From positions 1 to 64,000 of the forward strand of contig NZ_JABASR010000016.1 of the NCBI RefSeq assembly GCF_016107525.1: a stretch of 64,000 nucleotides of DNA, given 5' to 3'. Position numbers and translations under genes: made by a program. Source of the DNA: Psychrobacter aquimaris. Its GTDB lineage: Bacteria > Pseudomonadota > Gammaproteobacteria > Pseudomonadales > Moraxellaceae. The notes beneath the pieces are model-generated. The model ran no database searches. It was not told the DNA's origin and was given only the letters and a program-made list of their open reading frames with translations. Positions within the stretch are counted from its first letter, which is position 1. Each line of letters opens with the position of its first letter. Positions 45,855 to 55,970 of the stretch are shown in pieces.

Positions 45855-47606
45855 ATGTCACGTTATTATTCCTATTCTAAAAGTGACGCGCAAGCCAATT
45901 ACTCTTATAAGACTTTTATCATCGCCCTACTATCTTTAGCACTTTTCATCGCTATCGCATCACCTGCCTACGCTGAAGATACAATATCTTCCAACACTGT
46001 GGCAGCGACATCTAATGCTGCAAGTAATGAGACCTTACTTGCTCAAAACGAGAAGTCTTTAACCACGCCAGCTCATCTTACGATAAATAAAGGGGATGCT
46101 ATCGAACAGTTCGTTGCTGCAGACTTCACTAAGCGCCAAACCATGCTCAATCAGTGGCCCGGGTCAGTTGAGAGTTTAGATACTTTGGTTGAGCTGATAA
46201 AAAATGATGAGTTATACCAAGGCAATGGCGGACAAACTTACCTACTTAACAGCGAAGATGAGTTATTTACTTACCCTGCTAAGCAGCTGACCACAGAGTG
46301 GCCCAGCGACTTGGCACAAGTAACTTTGACCAATGCACTACGCTCAGCCTTAGTATTTGGACAAGCTAAGGTTAAGCTTGCGTCAAACGATCCTACGCAA
46401 CGTATGCAGGCAGTTGCTATCTTAGCGGACAATATCGAACAGCTAGATCCAGCACTTATAAGCGCTGCTGCCACTAATGAGGAAGACGTCGACGTCAAAA
46501 CGGCGTTAAATACCTTGCAAGCGAGGATTGATTTTAGAGATGGCGACGTCGCCAAACAAATTGCCGCGCTTACCGTGCTTGCCAATAGCGATAGCCCACA
46601 AGTCTTAGTGGATGTTAAAAAGGCATTGGCGGCAGACGATATCGATCCTGTACTCAAATCTGCGTTATTAGACGCTGAAGATAGTATTGAGCAGCGCATT
46701 ACCATCAGTACTTGGATCGGTCATCTTTTCACCGGTCTTAGCACTGCGAGTGTCTTACTTCTCGCCGCTTTAGGGCTTGCCATTACCTTTGGGCTGCTTG
46801 GTGTCATCAATATGGCTCACGGCGAGCTGATTATGATTGGCGCTTACTCTACTTATGTAGTGCAAAATCTGTTTCAAGCTTATTTTCCCAGTATGACAGG
46901 GTGGTATCTTGTTGCCGCTATACCTGTTGCTTTTTTAGTTAGTGCCATTATTGGCATGGTTATCGAACGGATCGTTATTCGCCCCCTTTACGGTCGTGAG
47001 CTTGAAACCTTACTAGCAACCTTCGGTGTCAGTCTGATTCTTATGCAGTTGGTTCGGATGATATTTGGCGCGCAAAATGTCGAAGTCAGCAATGTCGACT
47101 GGTTGAGCGGGGCCTATCAAGTGTCCTCAAGCCTTGTACTCCCCTTCAACCGTATCGCTATTATCGGCTTTACTATCATCATTCTTATGCTATTGGTGTA
47201 CTTACTTAACAAGACTCGCTTCGGGTTGTTTGTACGCGCCGTGACTCAAAATCGGCAAATGGCCCGTGCGGTTGGTATTTCATCTGCCCGTATCGATATG
47301 TTGGCTTTTGGACTTGGCTCAGGTCTCGCTGGTCTCGCTGGTTGTGCTTTAGCGCAAGTGGGCAACGTCGGACCTGACTTAGGCCAGACTTATATTATTG
47401 ATGCGTTCTTAGTCGTCGTGGTTGGCGGTGTTGGGCAAGTATGGGGCGCGGTATTGGCATCCTTAGGTCTTGGTATCAGTGGCACTGTGCTTGAGATTGG
47501 CATTGGTGCTGTGATGGCTAAGATTGTATTACTGGTTCTTGTGATTTTGTTTATTCAGAAACGTCCACAAGGTTTATTCGCCCTCAAAGGCCGTTTTGTA
47601 GACTAA
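45855..47606 (+). CDS. urtB: urea ABC transporter permease UrtB
   Basis: This is a membrane permease of the branched-chain-type ABC family. Its 583 residues have a signal-like start (about 25-45), a long extracytoplasmic helical region (about 60-280) normal for UrtB, and then eight or so membrane helices with LGLAITFGLLGVINMAHGELIMIGAY and the EAA-like FVRAVTQNRQMARAVGI loop. AAGGAG precedes the ATG. It pairs with UrtC. Confidence 0.92.
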   Translation: MSRYYSYSKSDAQANYSYKTFIIALLSLALFIAIASPAYAEDTISSNTVAATSNAASNETLLAQNEKSLTTPAHLTINKGDAIEQFVAADFTKRQTMLNQWPGSVESLDTLVELIKNDELYQGNGGQTYLLNSEDELFTYPAKQLTTEWPSDLAQVTLTNALRSALVFGQAKVKLASNDPTQRMQAVAILADNIEQLDPALISAAATNEEDVDVKTALNTLQARIDFRDGDVAKQIAALTVLANSDSPQVLVDVKKALAADDIDPVLKSALLDAEDSIEQRITISTWIGHLFTGLSTASVLLLAALGLAITFGLLGVINMAHGELIMIGAYSTYVVQNLFQAYFPSMTGWYLVAAIPVAFLVSAIIGMVIERIVIRPLYGRELETLLATFGVSLILMQLVRMIFGAQNVEVSNVDWLSGAYQVSSSLVLPFNRIAIIGFTIIILMLLVYLLNKTRFGLFVRAVTQNRQMARAVGISSARIDMLAFGLGSGLAGLAGCALAQVGNVGPDLGQTYIIDAFLVVVVGGVGQVWGAVLASLGLGISGTVLEIGIGAVMAKIVLLVLVILFIQKRPQGLFALKGRFVD

Positions 47607-47616
47607 GGAGAACCTC

Positions 47617-48687
47617 ATGCGTTTCGCTCAATTATTATCTGATTCCCCACGTAATTCCATTTTGATTGGTCTGTGTTTTTTGGTGCTGCTGATATTGCCT
47701 TGGCTCCATCTACTACCTGAAACCTCTAGTTTGCACCTGTCTGCTTACTGGATAACTTTGATTGGTAAAATAATGGCACTTGCCATGGTAGCACTGGCTT
47801 TAGACTTGGTCTGGGGCTATGCCGGTATCTTAAGCTTAGGTCATGGTCTTTATTTTGCGCTAGGAGGTTATGCCTTTGGTATGTACTTGACGCGAGAAAC
47901 TGCTGGCACGGGCTTGCCAGACTTTATGCGTTTCTTAAGTTGGACCGAATTGCCATGGTATTGGGCAGGCACTCAACATTTCTGGTGGGCCATGGCTCTA
48001 GTGGTACTAGTTCCAGGTCTGGTCGCTTTTATATTTGGTTTCTTTGCCTTTCGCTCAAAAATCAAAGGGGTTTATTTTTCGATTATTACTCAGGCCATGA
48101 CCTACGCAGCAGCCTTATTATTCTTCCGTAACGAAACAGGCTTTGGTGGTAACAATGGCTTCACAGGTTTTACGACGCTATTAGGTTATGACATCACTGC
48201 CTCTTCAACGAGGGCTGTGCTGTGCTTTACGACCGCTTTGGCGCTGCTACTGTCATATCTTGGGCTACGCTATCTTATGAGCCAGCCTTATGGGCGTGTG
48301 CTCGGTGCCATCCGTGATAGTGAAAATCGCTTGCAATATCTAGGCTATCGCACGCTTTGGTACAAGCTTTCAGCTTGGGTATTGTCTGCAATAATAGCTG
48401 GTATCGCTGGTGCGCTATATGTACCGCAAGTTGGCATCATTAATCCAGGCGAGATGAACCCCGTCAACTCTATCGAGATGGCAGTATGGGTGGCTGCTGG
48501 AGGCAGAGGTTCATTAATCGGTGCCATTGTAGGCGCTGGTACAATTAATGTGATTAAAACGTATTTTACCGTCGCCTATCCGGAGTTTTGGTTGCTTATT
48601 CTGGGCGGATTATTTGTGGTGGTTACTTTATTTTTACCTAACGGCATCATTGGTGTACTTGATCGTCTTAAGAAGGAAAAAGAATAA
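47617..48687 (+). CDS. urtC: urea ABC transporter permease UrtC
   Basis: This second permease has 356 residues with about nine hydrophobic segments. The ALALDLVWGYAGILSLGHG motif and the EAA loop GRVLGAIRDSENRLQYLGY are typical of LivM/UrtC. It starts ten bases after urtB with AAGGAG upstream, and its stop overlaps the urtD ATG (TAATG), so the three are tightly coupled. Confidence 0.92.
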   Translation: MRFAQLLSDSPRNSILIGLCFLVLLILPWLHLLPETSSLHLSAYWITLIGKIMALAMVALALDLVWGYAGILSLGHGLYFALGGYAFGMYLTRETAGTGLPDFMRFLSWTELPWYWAGTQHFWWAMALVVLVPGLVAFIFGFFAFRSKIKGVYFSIITQAMTYAAALLFFRNETGFGGNNGFTGFTTLLGYDITASSTRAVLCFTTALALLLSYLGLRYLMSQPYGRVLGAIRDSENRLQYLGYRTLWYKLSAWVLSAIIAGIAGALYVPQVGIINPGEMNPVNSIEMAVWVAAGGRGSLIGAIVGAGTINVIKTYFTVAYPEFWLLILGGLFVVVTLFLPNGIIGVLDRLKKEKE

Positions 48688-49652
48688 TGTCAATAATATC
48701 TAATAATACTACTTTCCAAAAGACTGCTAACGATGGACTTATTAAAAATGTAAATAATCCTAGTATTAATAAGCCAATGGAAAATCTTGAAAATGCAAAC
48801 AACATAACGATTGCAGAAACCACGCCTACCCAACCAGTCACTACTTTGGCTGAAGATTATGGAGATAGTGGCGGCTTCGCTCAACCTGTTTCTAAATCAG
48901 GTCCAGATATGAGACATGGGATTGCGCTTTATTTGGAAGACGTTAGTGTGTGGTTTGACTCGTTTCGGGCACTCAATGATTTATCGTTATATATTGAGGC
49001 GGGCGAGCTACGCTGCATCATCGGTCCTAATGGCGCAGGTAAGACGACGTTAATGGATGTTATCACTGGTAAAACGCGGCCGACAAAAGGTAGCGCATTT
49101 TTTGGTCAAGTACATAATTTAGCAAAACTATCTACCGAAGAAATAGCCGAAGCAGGCATTGGTCGTAAGTTTCAAAAACCTACCGTATTTGAGAAATTTA
49201 CCGTGCTCGACAACTTAATGCTGGCGGCGCCAAAAGACAAACGGGTGTCAAAAAGCTGGTTTACCAAAATTGATGCTGAAATCAAAGATACGCTTGACTC
49301 AACATTAGCTCAAATACGCTTAAAAGATATGATCAACAAGCCAGCTGGACTGTTATCTCATGGTCAAAAACAGTGGTTAGAAATTGGGATGTTACTGATG
49401 CAGAGACCAAAACTTATTTTACTTGACGAGCCAGTAGCAGGCATGACAGATGCCGAAACTGAACATACCGCTGAGTTATGTCTGCGCCTTAAAAAGAATC
49501 ACACCTTAATCGTGGTTGAACATGACATGACTTTCATTGACGCCATAAGTGAAAAAGTAACGGTCTTAGCAAATGGTGCTATTTTGGCTGAAGGGACGTT
49601 AGCTGACGTACAGAACAATGAAGCCGTTATTGAAACTTACTTGGGTCGATAG
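48687..49652 (+). CDS. urtD: urea ABC transporter ATP-binding protein UrtD
   Basis: This cytoplasmic ATPase carries Walker A IGPNGAGKTTL at about 112-122, the signature LLSHGQKQWLEIGMLL, Walker B KLILLDEPVAG and the switch His in VVEHDMTF. It is 321 residues, about 70 longer than usual UrtD; the extra N-terminus is Asn/Thr-rich and disordered-looking. The AAGGA before 48687 and the TAATG junction with urtC support the long start, although an internal ATG (48909, MRHGIALYLED) would give a normal-length protein. Confidence 0.9.
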   Translation: MSIISNNTTFQKTANDGLIKNVNNPSINKPMENLENANNITIAETTPTQPVTTLAEDYGDSGGFAQPVSKSGPDMRHGIALYLEDVSVWFDSFRALNDLSLYIEAGELRCIIGPNGAGKTTLMDVITGKTRPTKGSAFFGQVHNLAKLSTEEIAEAGIGRKFQKPTVFEKFTVLDNLMLAAPKDKRVSKSWFTKIDAEIKDTLDSTLAQIRLKDMINKPAGLLSHGQKQWLEIGMLLMQRPKLILLDEPVAGMTDAETEHTAELCLRLKKNHTLIVVEHDMTFIDAISEKVTVLANGAILAEGTLADVQNNEAVIETYLGR

Positions 49653-49698
49653 TCGATAGTAGTGCTTAGAAATAGACCTAAAAAATAAGGGTAGTTAT

Positions 49699-50397
49699 AT
49701 GTTAGAAATTAATGCTATAAATCAATATTACGGCGGCAGTCACATCTTACGTGATGTCACCCTAGCCGCACCAGTAGGAGAATGTAGCGTCGTACTGGGT
49801 CGTAATGGCGTCGGTAAAACCACCTTGCTTAAATGCTTGATGGGCATCCTACCAATAAGATCCGGTGAAATTTTATTAGACGGTAAGGATATTAGTAAGA
49901 TGACGCCTGAGCAGCGTGTGCGCGCAGGACTGGCTTATGTGCCGCAAGGACGTGATATCTTTTCCACTTTGACCGTTGAAGAAAACATCCTCATTGGAAT
50001 GGCAAAATTCTCTCAACGTAAAGCGAGTAAAGTACCTAAACACTTATATGATGTATTTCCAGTGCTGGATGAAATGAAACATCGCCGCGGTGGTGATCTA
50101 TCAGGCGGTCAGCAGCAGCAACTCGCTATTGCTCGTGCACTTGCTTCAGAGCCTCGCGTGCTAGTACTTGATGAGCCTACTGAAGGTATTCAACCGTCAA
50201 TCATTAAAGACATCGGTAGAGTCATTCGGAGTCTTGCTAATAAAGGCGATATGGCAATCGTTTTAGTCGAGCAGTTTTATGAGTTTGCTGAAGAGCTTGC
50301 TGATAACTATACCGTGCTTTCTAGAGGACAAGTGGTTGCCCAAGGGGCTGGATGTGACATGGCAGAAAACAATATTCAAGAATTGGTGGCAATCTAG
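49699..50397 (+). CDS. urtE: urea ABC transporter ATP-binding protein UrtE
   Basis: This second ATPase has 232 residues: Walker A LGRNGVGKTTLL near 34, signature DLSGGQQQQLAIARAL near 135, Walker B VLVLDEPTEGIQP and switch LVEQFYEF. Length and motifs fit LivF/UrtE proteins. It ends the urt block, with 128 bases before ureD, so the urea importer may be co-expressed with urease. Confidence 0.93.
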   Translation: MLEINAINQYYGGSHILRDVTLAAPVGECSVVLGRNGVGKTTLLKCLMGILPIRSGEILLDGKDISKMTPEQRVRAGLAYVPQGRDIFSTLTVEENILIGMAKFSQRKASKVPKHLYDVFPVLDEMKHRRGGDLSGGQQQQLAIARALASEPRVLVLDEPTEGIQPSIIKDIGRVIRSLANKGDMAIVLVEQFYEFAEELADNYTVLSRGQVVAQGAGCDMAENNIQELVAI

Positions 50398-50525
50398 TTA
50401 GCAGCCACTAGGTTCTGCGTATTGAACAAAATTTTGAGAAAATAATATACCTTATATTTTTATTAGTGGTCATAATTGGATTTAGGGTTTGACAATATAC
50501 TGCATAGCTTCAAGGATATTATATT

Positions 50526-51542
50526 TTGACTTGGCAATCCTCACTACAGCTTCATTTCGACTGCGCCTCTAATACTGCAAAAACTCGACTGTATCATCGC
50601 GCCCATACTGGTGCATTAATGGTGCAGCGTGCGCTTTATCCTGAGCCTGATAGTCAAGCAGCGATTTGCCATATTTATGTGTTGTATCCTCCTGCTGGCA
50701 TTGCCGATGATGACCGCTTAACATTGGAATTTAACCTAAAATCTAATAGCCATGCGGTGATTACTACCCCTGGAGCTGGCAAATGGTATGGGCAACGGCA
50801 GTCATTACGATTCTCTAAACCCAACGATTTATCAAAACCTACCGAGGGCACTCAAGCGACAACTAGCAACAACTCCGACCATCCTCTCGACAATAACTCT
50901 GGCTCACATATTATCGACAATACTTTCAACAATGCCGTCAGCGCAGAACAATCTATCGACGCCCGCCTCGATGATCACGCTGTTCTTGAATGGCTACCTC
51001 AAGAAAGCATTTATTACGATTATTCCGACTCTAATGCCAATAATCGCTTTTATTTAGCTAAGACGGCAAGTTTGTTGACTTGGGATATTGCGGTGTTTGG
51101 ACGTCAAGCGCATCAAGAGACTTTTGCTAATGGTCATTATGCCAACCGCTTGGAGATATGGCGCGATTGCAATTTATTAGTCAGTGAATGCACCTCTCAG
51201 CAAGCAAATACCCGCTGGTTCACCTCACCATTAGGACTGAATAATCAACATGTTCATGGCTCTTTTTGGGCAATACCTAGCACAGAGGTCATTGCATTAG
51301 AACTACAGAATAATCCGCTCAAGCTTGGTCAGTATTTAGATGCCACTATTACCGAGATACGCAGTCTCATTGATACACAGTCATTACCTATTTATTGTAC
51401 CCACAATTTTCAAGGTATCAATTGCCGTTATCTAGGGGCAGATGTGCGTGCCTGCTTTGAAGCTTTTTACCAAGTCCGCGAGCTTATAAGGTCTACATGG
51501 TATGCGCTTGAGCCTCATCGACCAAGGATTTGGGATACCTAA
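50526..51542 (+). CDS. ureD: urease accessory protein UreD
   Basis: This scaffold protein binds apo-urease and helps deliver nickel with UreF and UreG. The 338 residues carry the UreD features LFTYPPAGIADDDRLTLE-like YPPAGIADDDRLTLEF near 55 and TTPGAGKWYG near 80, and a later WDIAVFGRQAHQE. The start is a TTG at 50526 with AAGGA nine bases upstream. It has an Asn/Ser-rich insert (about 100-145) not typical of the family. It comes first in the urease operon, as in most Gammaproteobacteria. Confidence 0.9.
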   Translation: MTWQSSLQLHFDCASNTAKTRLYHRAHTGALMVQRALYPEPDSQAAICHIYVLYPPAGIADDDRLTLEFNLKSNSHAVITTPGAGKWYGQRQSLRFSKPNDLSKPTEGTQATTSNNSDHPLDNNSGSHIIDNTFNNAVSAEQSIDARLDDHAVLEWLPQESIYYDYSDSNANNRFYLAKTASLLTWDIAVFGRQAHQETFANGHYANRLEIWRDCNLLVSECTSQQANTRWFTSPLGLNNQHVHGSFWAIPSTEVIALELQNNPLKLGQYLDATITEIRSLIDTQSLPIYCTHNFQGINCRYLGADVRACFEAFYQVRELIRSTWYALEPHRPRIWDT

Positions 51543-51678
51543 TATTATGCACTCCTGCATGCTCTCATTCTTGAACAATGCTGAATCAAGCCAGAATGAC
51601 TCTACTTATCATATTTACTTTATAAAGATTAAAAACGGTTAATAACTTTCAAAGAACCATAATTATTAAGGAGACTTT

Positions 51679-51981
51679 ATGCAATTAAATCCCACAGAAA
51701 AAGACAAGCTCTTGCTATTTACGGCGGGCATGGTAGCGGAACGTCGCAAAAATCGTGGCGTCAAGCTTAATTATCCTGAGTCTATCGCTTACATCAGCAT
51801 GTTACTGATGGAAGGCGCGCGTGATGGCAAAACCGTAGCGCAACTAATGAGCGAGGGAGCCACCTATCTCTCTGCCGATGAAGTCATGGAAGGTATTGCA
51901 GAGATGATAGGCGATGTACAAGTTGAAGCGACTTTTCCTGATGGCACTAAGCTTGTCACGGTGCATAATCCCATCGTATAG
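51679..51981 (+). CDS. ureA: urease gamma subunit
   Basis: This 100-residue gamma subunit shows the canonical [19 protein letters not shown] opening, the [11 protein letters not shown] motif and the C-terminal [26 protein letters not shown] lies before the ATG. It is separated from ureBC by 330 bases that include a mobile-like element, so gamma is a separate chain here whereas beta and alpha are fused. Confidence 0.96.
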   Translation: MQLNPTEKDKLLLFTAGMVAERRKNRGVKLNYPESIAYISMLLMEGARDGKTVAQLMSEGATYLSADEVMEGIAEMIGDVQVEATFPDGTKLVTVHNPIV

Positions 51982-52061
51982 CTTGCTTGTGTAAGTCGCT
52001 GTCTACTATGGCGATATCTCTGCGCTAGTAATGAGTCACACTAAGGAACGATATAACCTAC

Positions 52062-52235
52062 TAGGGCGTGTCCTCAATTCAATCGATTACTTTCTAAATG
52101 GGCTAAAAATGGCTAAATTTTGCCAAACATCGTCAAATAGCTTATCAATATCTCGATATTATTTGCGCTACTTTCCTTGTTTGACGGCAATTTATCTCAT
52201 TTTTATCACCATTTTTAAAATGAGGACACGCCCTA
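52062..52235. repeat. TA-flanked MITE-like element between ureA and ureBC
   Basis: GGGCGTGTCCTCA at 52064-52076 and its perfect complement at 52221-52233 bound about 170 bases of AT-rich non-coding DNA, with TA on both sides, as a two-base target duplication would give. Related ends occur at 42340-42380 and 44034-44073. The small open frame that crosses it is not considered a gene. Confidence 0.75.
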
Positions 52236-52311
52236 ATAAAACGGTATCAAACGAAAAATGCTTTGAAATTAAATTGTAGCTAATGCGATAAGATGATTAA
52301 GGATAATAAAA

Positions 52312-54444
52312 ATGACGATAAAAGCAGGCGAATATAATATTAAAGCAGGCGATATGGCTTTGAATGCTGGTCGATACATTCAAACCATAACGGTAATAAA
52401 TACAGGTGACCGCCCTATTCAAATCGGCTCTCACTATCACTTCTTTGAAGTAAACGCGGCACTCAGCTTTGATCGAGATTTAACAATTGGATACCGACTA
52501 AACATTCTATCGGGTACTGCTGTACGCTTTGAACCAGGACAAGCGCGCGAAGTTGAGCTGGTTGCCATCGCTGGTAAACAACACATCTATGGTTTTACGG
52601 GAAAAGTTATGGGACCAGCTGTTGTCAAAGCGACCAATGGCACTTCCCAAAAACGCATTGACAGACGTATCTATGCCGAGCATTTTGGCCCTACCACAGG
52701 GGATAAAGTACGCTTGGCAGATACGGATTTATGGCTTGAGGTTGAATATGATTTGACCAATCATAGTGACCAACGTACTGATACTGATAGCATCAGCATT
52801 GGTGAAGAGGTTAAATTTGGTGGTGGCAAGGTTATCCGCGATGGCATGGGTCAATCACAGCTACTGGGTGACCAAGTTGCCGATACTATTATTACCAATG
52901 CTTTAATTGTGGACTACAGCGGTATCTATAAGGCAGATGTCGCTATCAAAGATGGTCGTATCAGTGGCATCGGTAAAGCTGGCAACCCTGATATTCAGCC
53001 TAACGTGACGTTACCTATTGGTGCGGCTACCGAAATTATCGCAGGAGAAGGCAAAATCTTAACTGCTGGCGGTATCGATAGTCATATTCACTTCATTGCA
53101 CCGCAGCAATGTGAAACGGCATTGATGTCTGGTGTAACCACGATGTTAGGCGGTGGCACGGGGCCTGCTGAAGGTACTCTTGCCACTACTTGTACTCCTG
53201 GTGCTTATCATATTCACAGCATGCTAAAAGCCACTGATGCTATTCCGATGAATATCGGATTCTTGGGTAAAGGCAATGTTAGTTTACCAGCGCCAATTGT
53301 TGAGCAAATCGAAGCGGGTGCTATCGGGCTTAAGCTTCATGAAGACTGGGGCTCTACGCCCAAAGCTATTGATAATTGCCTTAGCGTGGCTGAAGAATAT
53401 GATGTGCAAGTTGCTATTCATACTGATACGTTAAATGAGAGCGGTTATTTAGATAGCACTCTAGGTGCCTTTAAAGACCGCTGTATTCACACCTTCCATA
53501 CCGAAGGCGCTGGTGGTGGTCATGCACCAGATATCTTAAAAGCTATTGCCGAAACCAACGTCTTACCCTCATCAACCAACCCAACGCGCCCTTTCACTAT
53601 TAATACCATTGACGAGCATCTCGACATGCTCATGGTTTGTCACCATCTAAGCCCAGCCATTGCTGAGGATGTTGCTTTTGCAGAAAGCCGTATTCGTAAA
53701 GAGACCATTGCCGCTGAAGATATTTTACAAGATATGGGCGCTATCTCCATGATGAGTAGTGATTCGCAGGCGATGGGACGCGTGGGAGAAGTCATTATTC
53801 GTACGTGGCAAACGGCTGATAAGATGAAAGCACAACGTGGTCACTTGGCTCCTGATCAATCTGCTAAAACTGAGCAATCCTTAGCGCATATCATGTTAAG
53901 CCCTACTGACTCTGATAGCGGCAATGACAATTTTCGTATCAAACGCTACCTCGCAAAATACACCATCAATCCTGCCATCACGCATGGCATTAGTGATGAA
54001 GTGGGGTCAGTTGAAATAGGGAAATGGGCAGATTTAATTTTATGGTCGCCGGCATTTTTTGGGGTAAAGCCCGACCTTATCATTAAAGGTGGCTTGATTG
54101 CGGCAGCGCCCATGGGCGACCTCAATGCTTCCATCGCTACCCCGCAGCCTGTGCATTATCGCAGCATGTTTGGCAGCTTCCCCAAAACAGTGGCACAGAC
54201 TTGCATGACTTTTATGTCAAGCGCTGCGATAGACAAAGGCGTTGATAAACACTTGGAGTTAGAAAAAGTCATTAAAGCAGTACATAACATCCGCCAAGTA
54301 CGCAAACAAGACATGAAATTTAACAGCTACTGCCCTAATATGGAGGTCAATCCTGAGACCTATGAAGTATATGCCGATGGTGAGCTGTTAACCTGTGAGC
54401 CTGCCGAACATCTACCGATGGCACAGCGCTACTTTTTATTCTAG
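52312..54444 (+). CDS. ureBC: fused urease beta-alpha subunit
   Basis: This 710-residue chain joins UreB (residues 1 to about 110; [27 protein letters not shown]) and UreC (from about 114; [20 protein letters not shown]). The frame is open across the junction with almost no linker. All urease active-site residues are visible: HIHFIAP (about 257-263, two Ni ligands), the carbamylated Lys in GLKLHEDWG near 341, [21 protein letters not shown], catalytic His in VCHHL near 444, and the Asp/Arg-bearing [12 protein letters not shown]. Nothing else looks broken, so it should be active with UreA. AAGGAT precedes the ATG. Confidence 0.93.
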   Translation: MTIKAGEYNIKAGDMALNAGRYIQTITVINTGDRPIQIGSHYHFFEVNAALSFDRDLTIGYRLNILSGTAVRFEPGQAREVELVAIAGKQHIYGFTGKVMGPAVVKATNGTSQKRIDRRIYAEHFGPTTGDKVRLADTDLWLEVEYDLTNHSDQRTDTDSISIGEEVKFGGGKVIRDGMGQSQLLGDQVADTIITNALIVDYSGIYKADVAIKDGRISGIGKAGNPDIQPNVTLPIGAATEIIAGEGKILTAGGIDSHIHFIAPQQCETALMSGVTTMLGGGTGPAEGTLATTCTPGAYHIHSMLKATDAIPMNIGFLGKGNVSLPAPIVEQIEAGAIGLKLHEDWGSTPKAIDNCLSVAEEYDVQVAIHTDTLNESGYLDSTLGAFKDRCIHTFHTEGAGGGHAPDILKAIAETNVLPSSTNPTRPFTINTIDEHLDMLMVCHHLSPAIAEDVAFAESRIRKETIAAEDILQDMGAISMMSSDSQAMGRVGEVIIRTWQTADKMKAQRGHLAPDQSAKTEQSLAHIMLSPTDSDSGNDNFRIKRYLAKYTINPAITHGISDEVGSVEIGKWADLILWSPAFFGVKPDLIIKGGLIAAAPMGDLNASIATPQPVHYRSMFGSFPKTVAQTCMTFMSSAAIDKGVDKHLELEKVIKAVHNIRQVRKQDMKFNSYCPNMEVNPETYEVYADGELLTCEPAEHLPMAQRYFLF

Positions 54445-54518
54445 CTGCTTTTTATTGTTGTGCTGATAACCCCCAATCAGCAGTTAATCATCTATTTTAA
54501 CGGACTATAAACATAATT

Positions 54519-55142
54519 ATGAACATTTATACGCAACGTCTTGACCAATCAACCCTAAGCGCTGAACAACAAGCGATTATTGATAGGCAAAAACAGGCAG
54601 AAAACTTTTTATATTTAGATTTTGACACCCGTCAGCGTAGCCGTTTTAAAGCAGAAACACAGCACCAAGAAACCATTGGTGTTGATTTGCCACGTACGGA
54701 AACTATTAAGAATGGCAGTGTACTGGCAGACCATCAAGGCAACTTGATACAGATTATGGCCGCTAATCAAGCCTTAATCGAAGTGACTGCTGATAATGGT
54801 TTTGACCTTATGAAAGGCGCTTACCATTTAGGTAATCGTCATGTGCCATTAATGATTACACCTAAGGCCCTATACTTTGAGCCTGACCATGTTTTAGAAG
54901 CGATGTTACATCAACTTGGCCTACATACCCAAGCCGTACAAGCGCCATTTGAGCCAGAGACTGGTGCCTATAAAGGTGAACACGGCGGACATTCTCACTC
55001 TCATAGCCACAATCGTGATCACAGTCACAGTCACAGTCACAGTCACAGTCACAGTCATGAACATAGCGATAACCATCAGCATAATCACTCTGACGCTCAC
55101 AGCCATAGCCGTAATCATAATCATGAGCATACTCATGACTAA
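54519..55142 (+). CDS. ureE: urease accessory protein UreE with a His-rich tail
   Basis: This nickel metallochaperone has 207 residues with an N-terminal UreE domain (LDFDTRQRSRFK, VDLPRTETIKNGSVL), a metal-site GNRHVPLMIT near 108, and a C-terminal tail rich in His, Ser and Asp from about 153 onward. The tail is partly encoded by six perfect copies of a 6-base repeat. Such tails store or buffer nickel. Its last codons overlap the ureF start by eight bases. Confidence 0.93.
   Translation: MNIYTQRLDQSTLSAEQQAIIDRQKQAENFLYLDFDTRQRSRFKAETQHQETIGVDLPRTETIKNGSVLADHQGNLIQIMAANQALIEVTADNGFDLMKGAYHLGNRHVPLMITPKALYFEPDHVLEAMLHQLGLHTQAVQAPFEPETGAYKGEHGGHSHSHSHNRDHSHSHSHSHSHSHEHSDNHQHNHSDAHSHSRNHNHEHTHD
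55021..55056 (+). repeat. six perfect 6-bp tandem repeats in ureE
   Basis: ACAGTC is repeated six times without error, encoding alternating His and Ser in the UreE tail. Copy-number change by slippage would be in frame and would lengthen or shorten the nickel-binding tail without killing the gene. Confidence 0.95.
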
Positions 55143-55932
55143 TCACGCCACACACTCACAGCAGACTACCCGTACCGCACAAGGTATAAATGATCTGCAT
55201 AATACAGAGGTAACTGGACGTCTGTTAATGCTGGCTTCAAGTAACCTACCTATTGGCAGTTATACCTACTCGCAAGGCATAGAACCCGCTATTGAGTCAG
55301 GGCTCATTCATAATGAAAGCAGTAGTTTAGCGTTTATGAGTGACTATCTGGAGCTGGCATTATGTCGGTATGAGCTACCGCTACTGGCGCTGATGATAGA
55401 GGCACTTATGGTTGATGACGTTGCACTTGCTGACGCTTTAGGTGCAGATTACCATGCCAGCCGTGAAAGCAAAGAGTTTGTCTATGAGTCAAGCCAATTG
55501 GCTCTTTCTTTATCAGCTTGGCTTGGTGATGTCCTTAAGCTCGACGTGCCTGACAGCTTACTTGCCCATGGATTTTTGCCACTCTTTGCCCATATCAGCT
55601 CGCACTGGCAGCTTAAGCCCGTACAAGCCATGACCACCTACGCTTTTGGTCAAATAGAAAATATGGTGTTGGCTGCGGTCAAGACCGTACCGCTTGGGCA
55701 AATGGCAGGACAGCGCATTATTTGGCAGCTACAACAGTTATTAAGTCAGCAAATACAGGCATTGGTTGCCAACGTCAAGCAAAGATTTTTGCAAGTTCAA
55801 GATATGCCTTTAGAGGCTAACGTAAAGCTGAATCTACTTTATCAACAGCTACATATGTCCGCTAACCTACCAAATTTAGCGATACTGTCTTGTCAGCACG
55901 AAAGGCAATACAGCCGTTTATTTCGCTCTTAA
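55135..55932 (+). CDS. ureF: urease accessory protein UreF
   Basis: This helical protein works with UreD and gates UreG activation of urease. Residues from [27 protein letters not shown] onward match UreF, including the [11 protein letters not shown] and [11 protein letters not shown] segments. The start is set at the ATG at 55135, which overlaps ureE's end; the frame is open further upstream only because it crosses the ureE repeat region. The ribosome site is weak, so coupling with ureE translation is likely. Confidence 0.88.
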   Translation: MTNHATHSQQTTRTAQGINDLHNTEVTGRLLMLASSNLPIGSYTYSQGIEPAIESGLIHNESSSLAFMSDYLELALCRYELPLLALMIEALMVDDVALADALGADYHASRESKEFVYESSQLALSLSAWLGDVLKLDVPDSLLAHGFLPLFAHISSHWQLKPVQAMTTYAFGQIENMVLAAVKTVPLGQMAGQRIIWQLQQLLSQQIQALVANVKQRFLQVQDMPLEANVKLNLLYQQLHMSANLPNLAILSCQHERQYSRLFRS

Positions 55933-55970
55933 TCGTTGATAAACACAACTCTCATCAAGGAACTTTATTT

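Noticed and set aside
52031-52279. Plus-strand open frame between ureA and ureBC
   Set aside because: It lies almost wholly within the inverted-repeat element and reads through both of its ends; no protein features.
54916-55134. Upstream extension of the ureF frame
   Set aside because: The Thr-Val repeat it encodes is the out-of-frame reading of the ureE His-Ser repeat; UreF similarity starts only after 55135.
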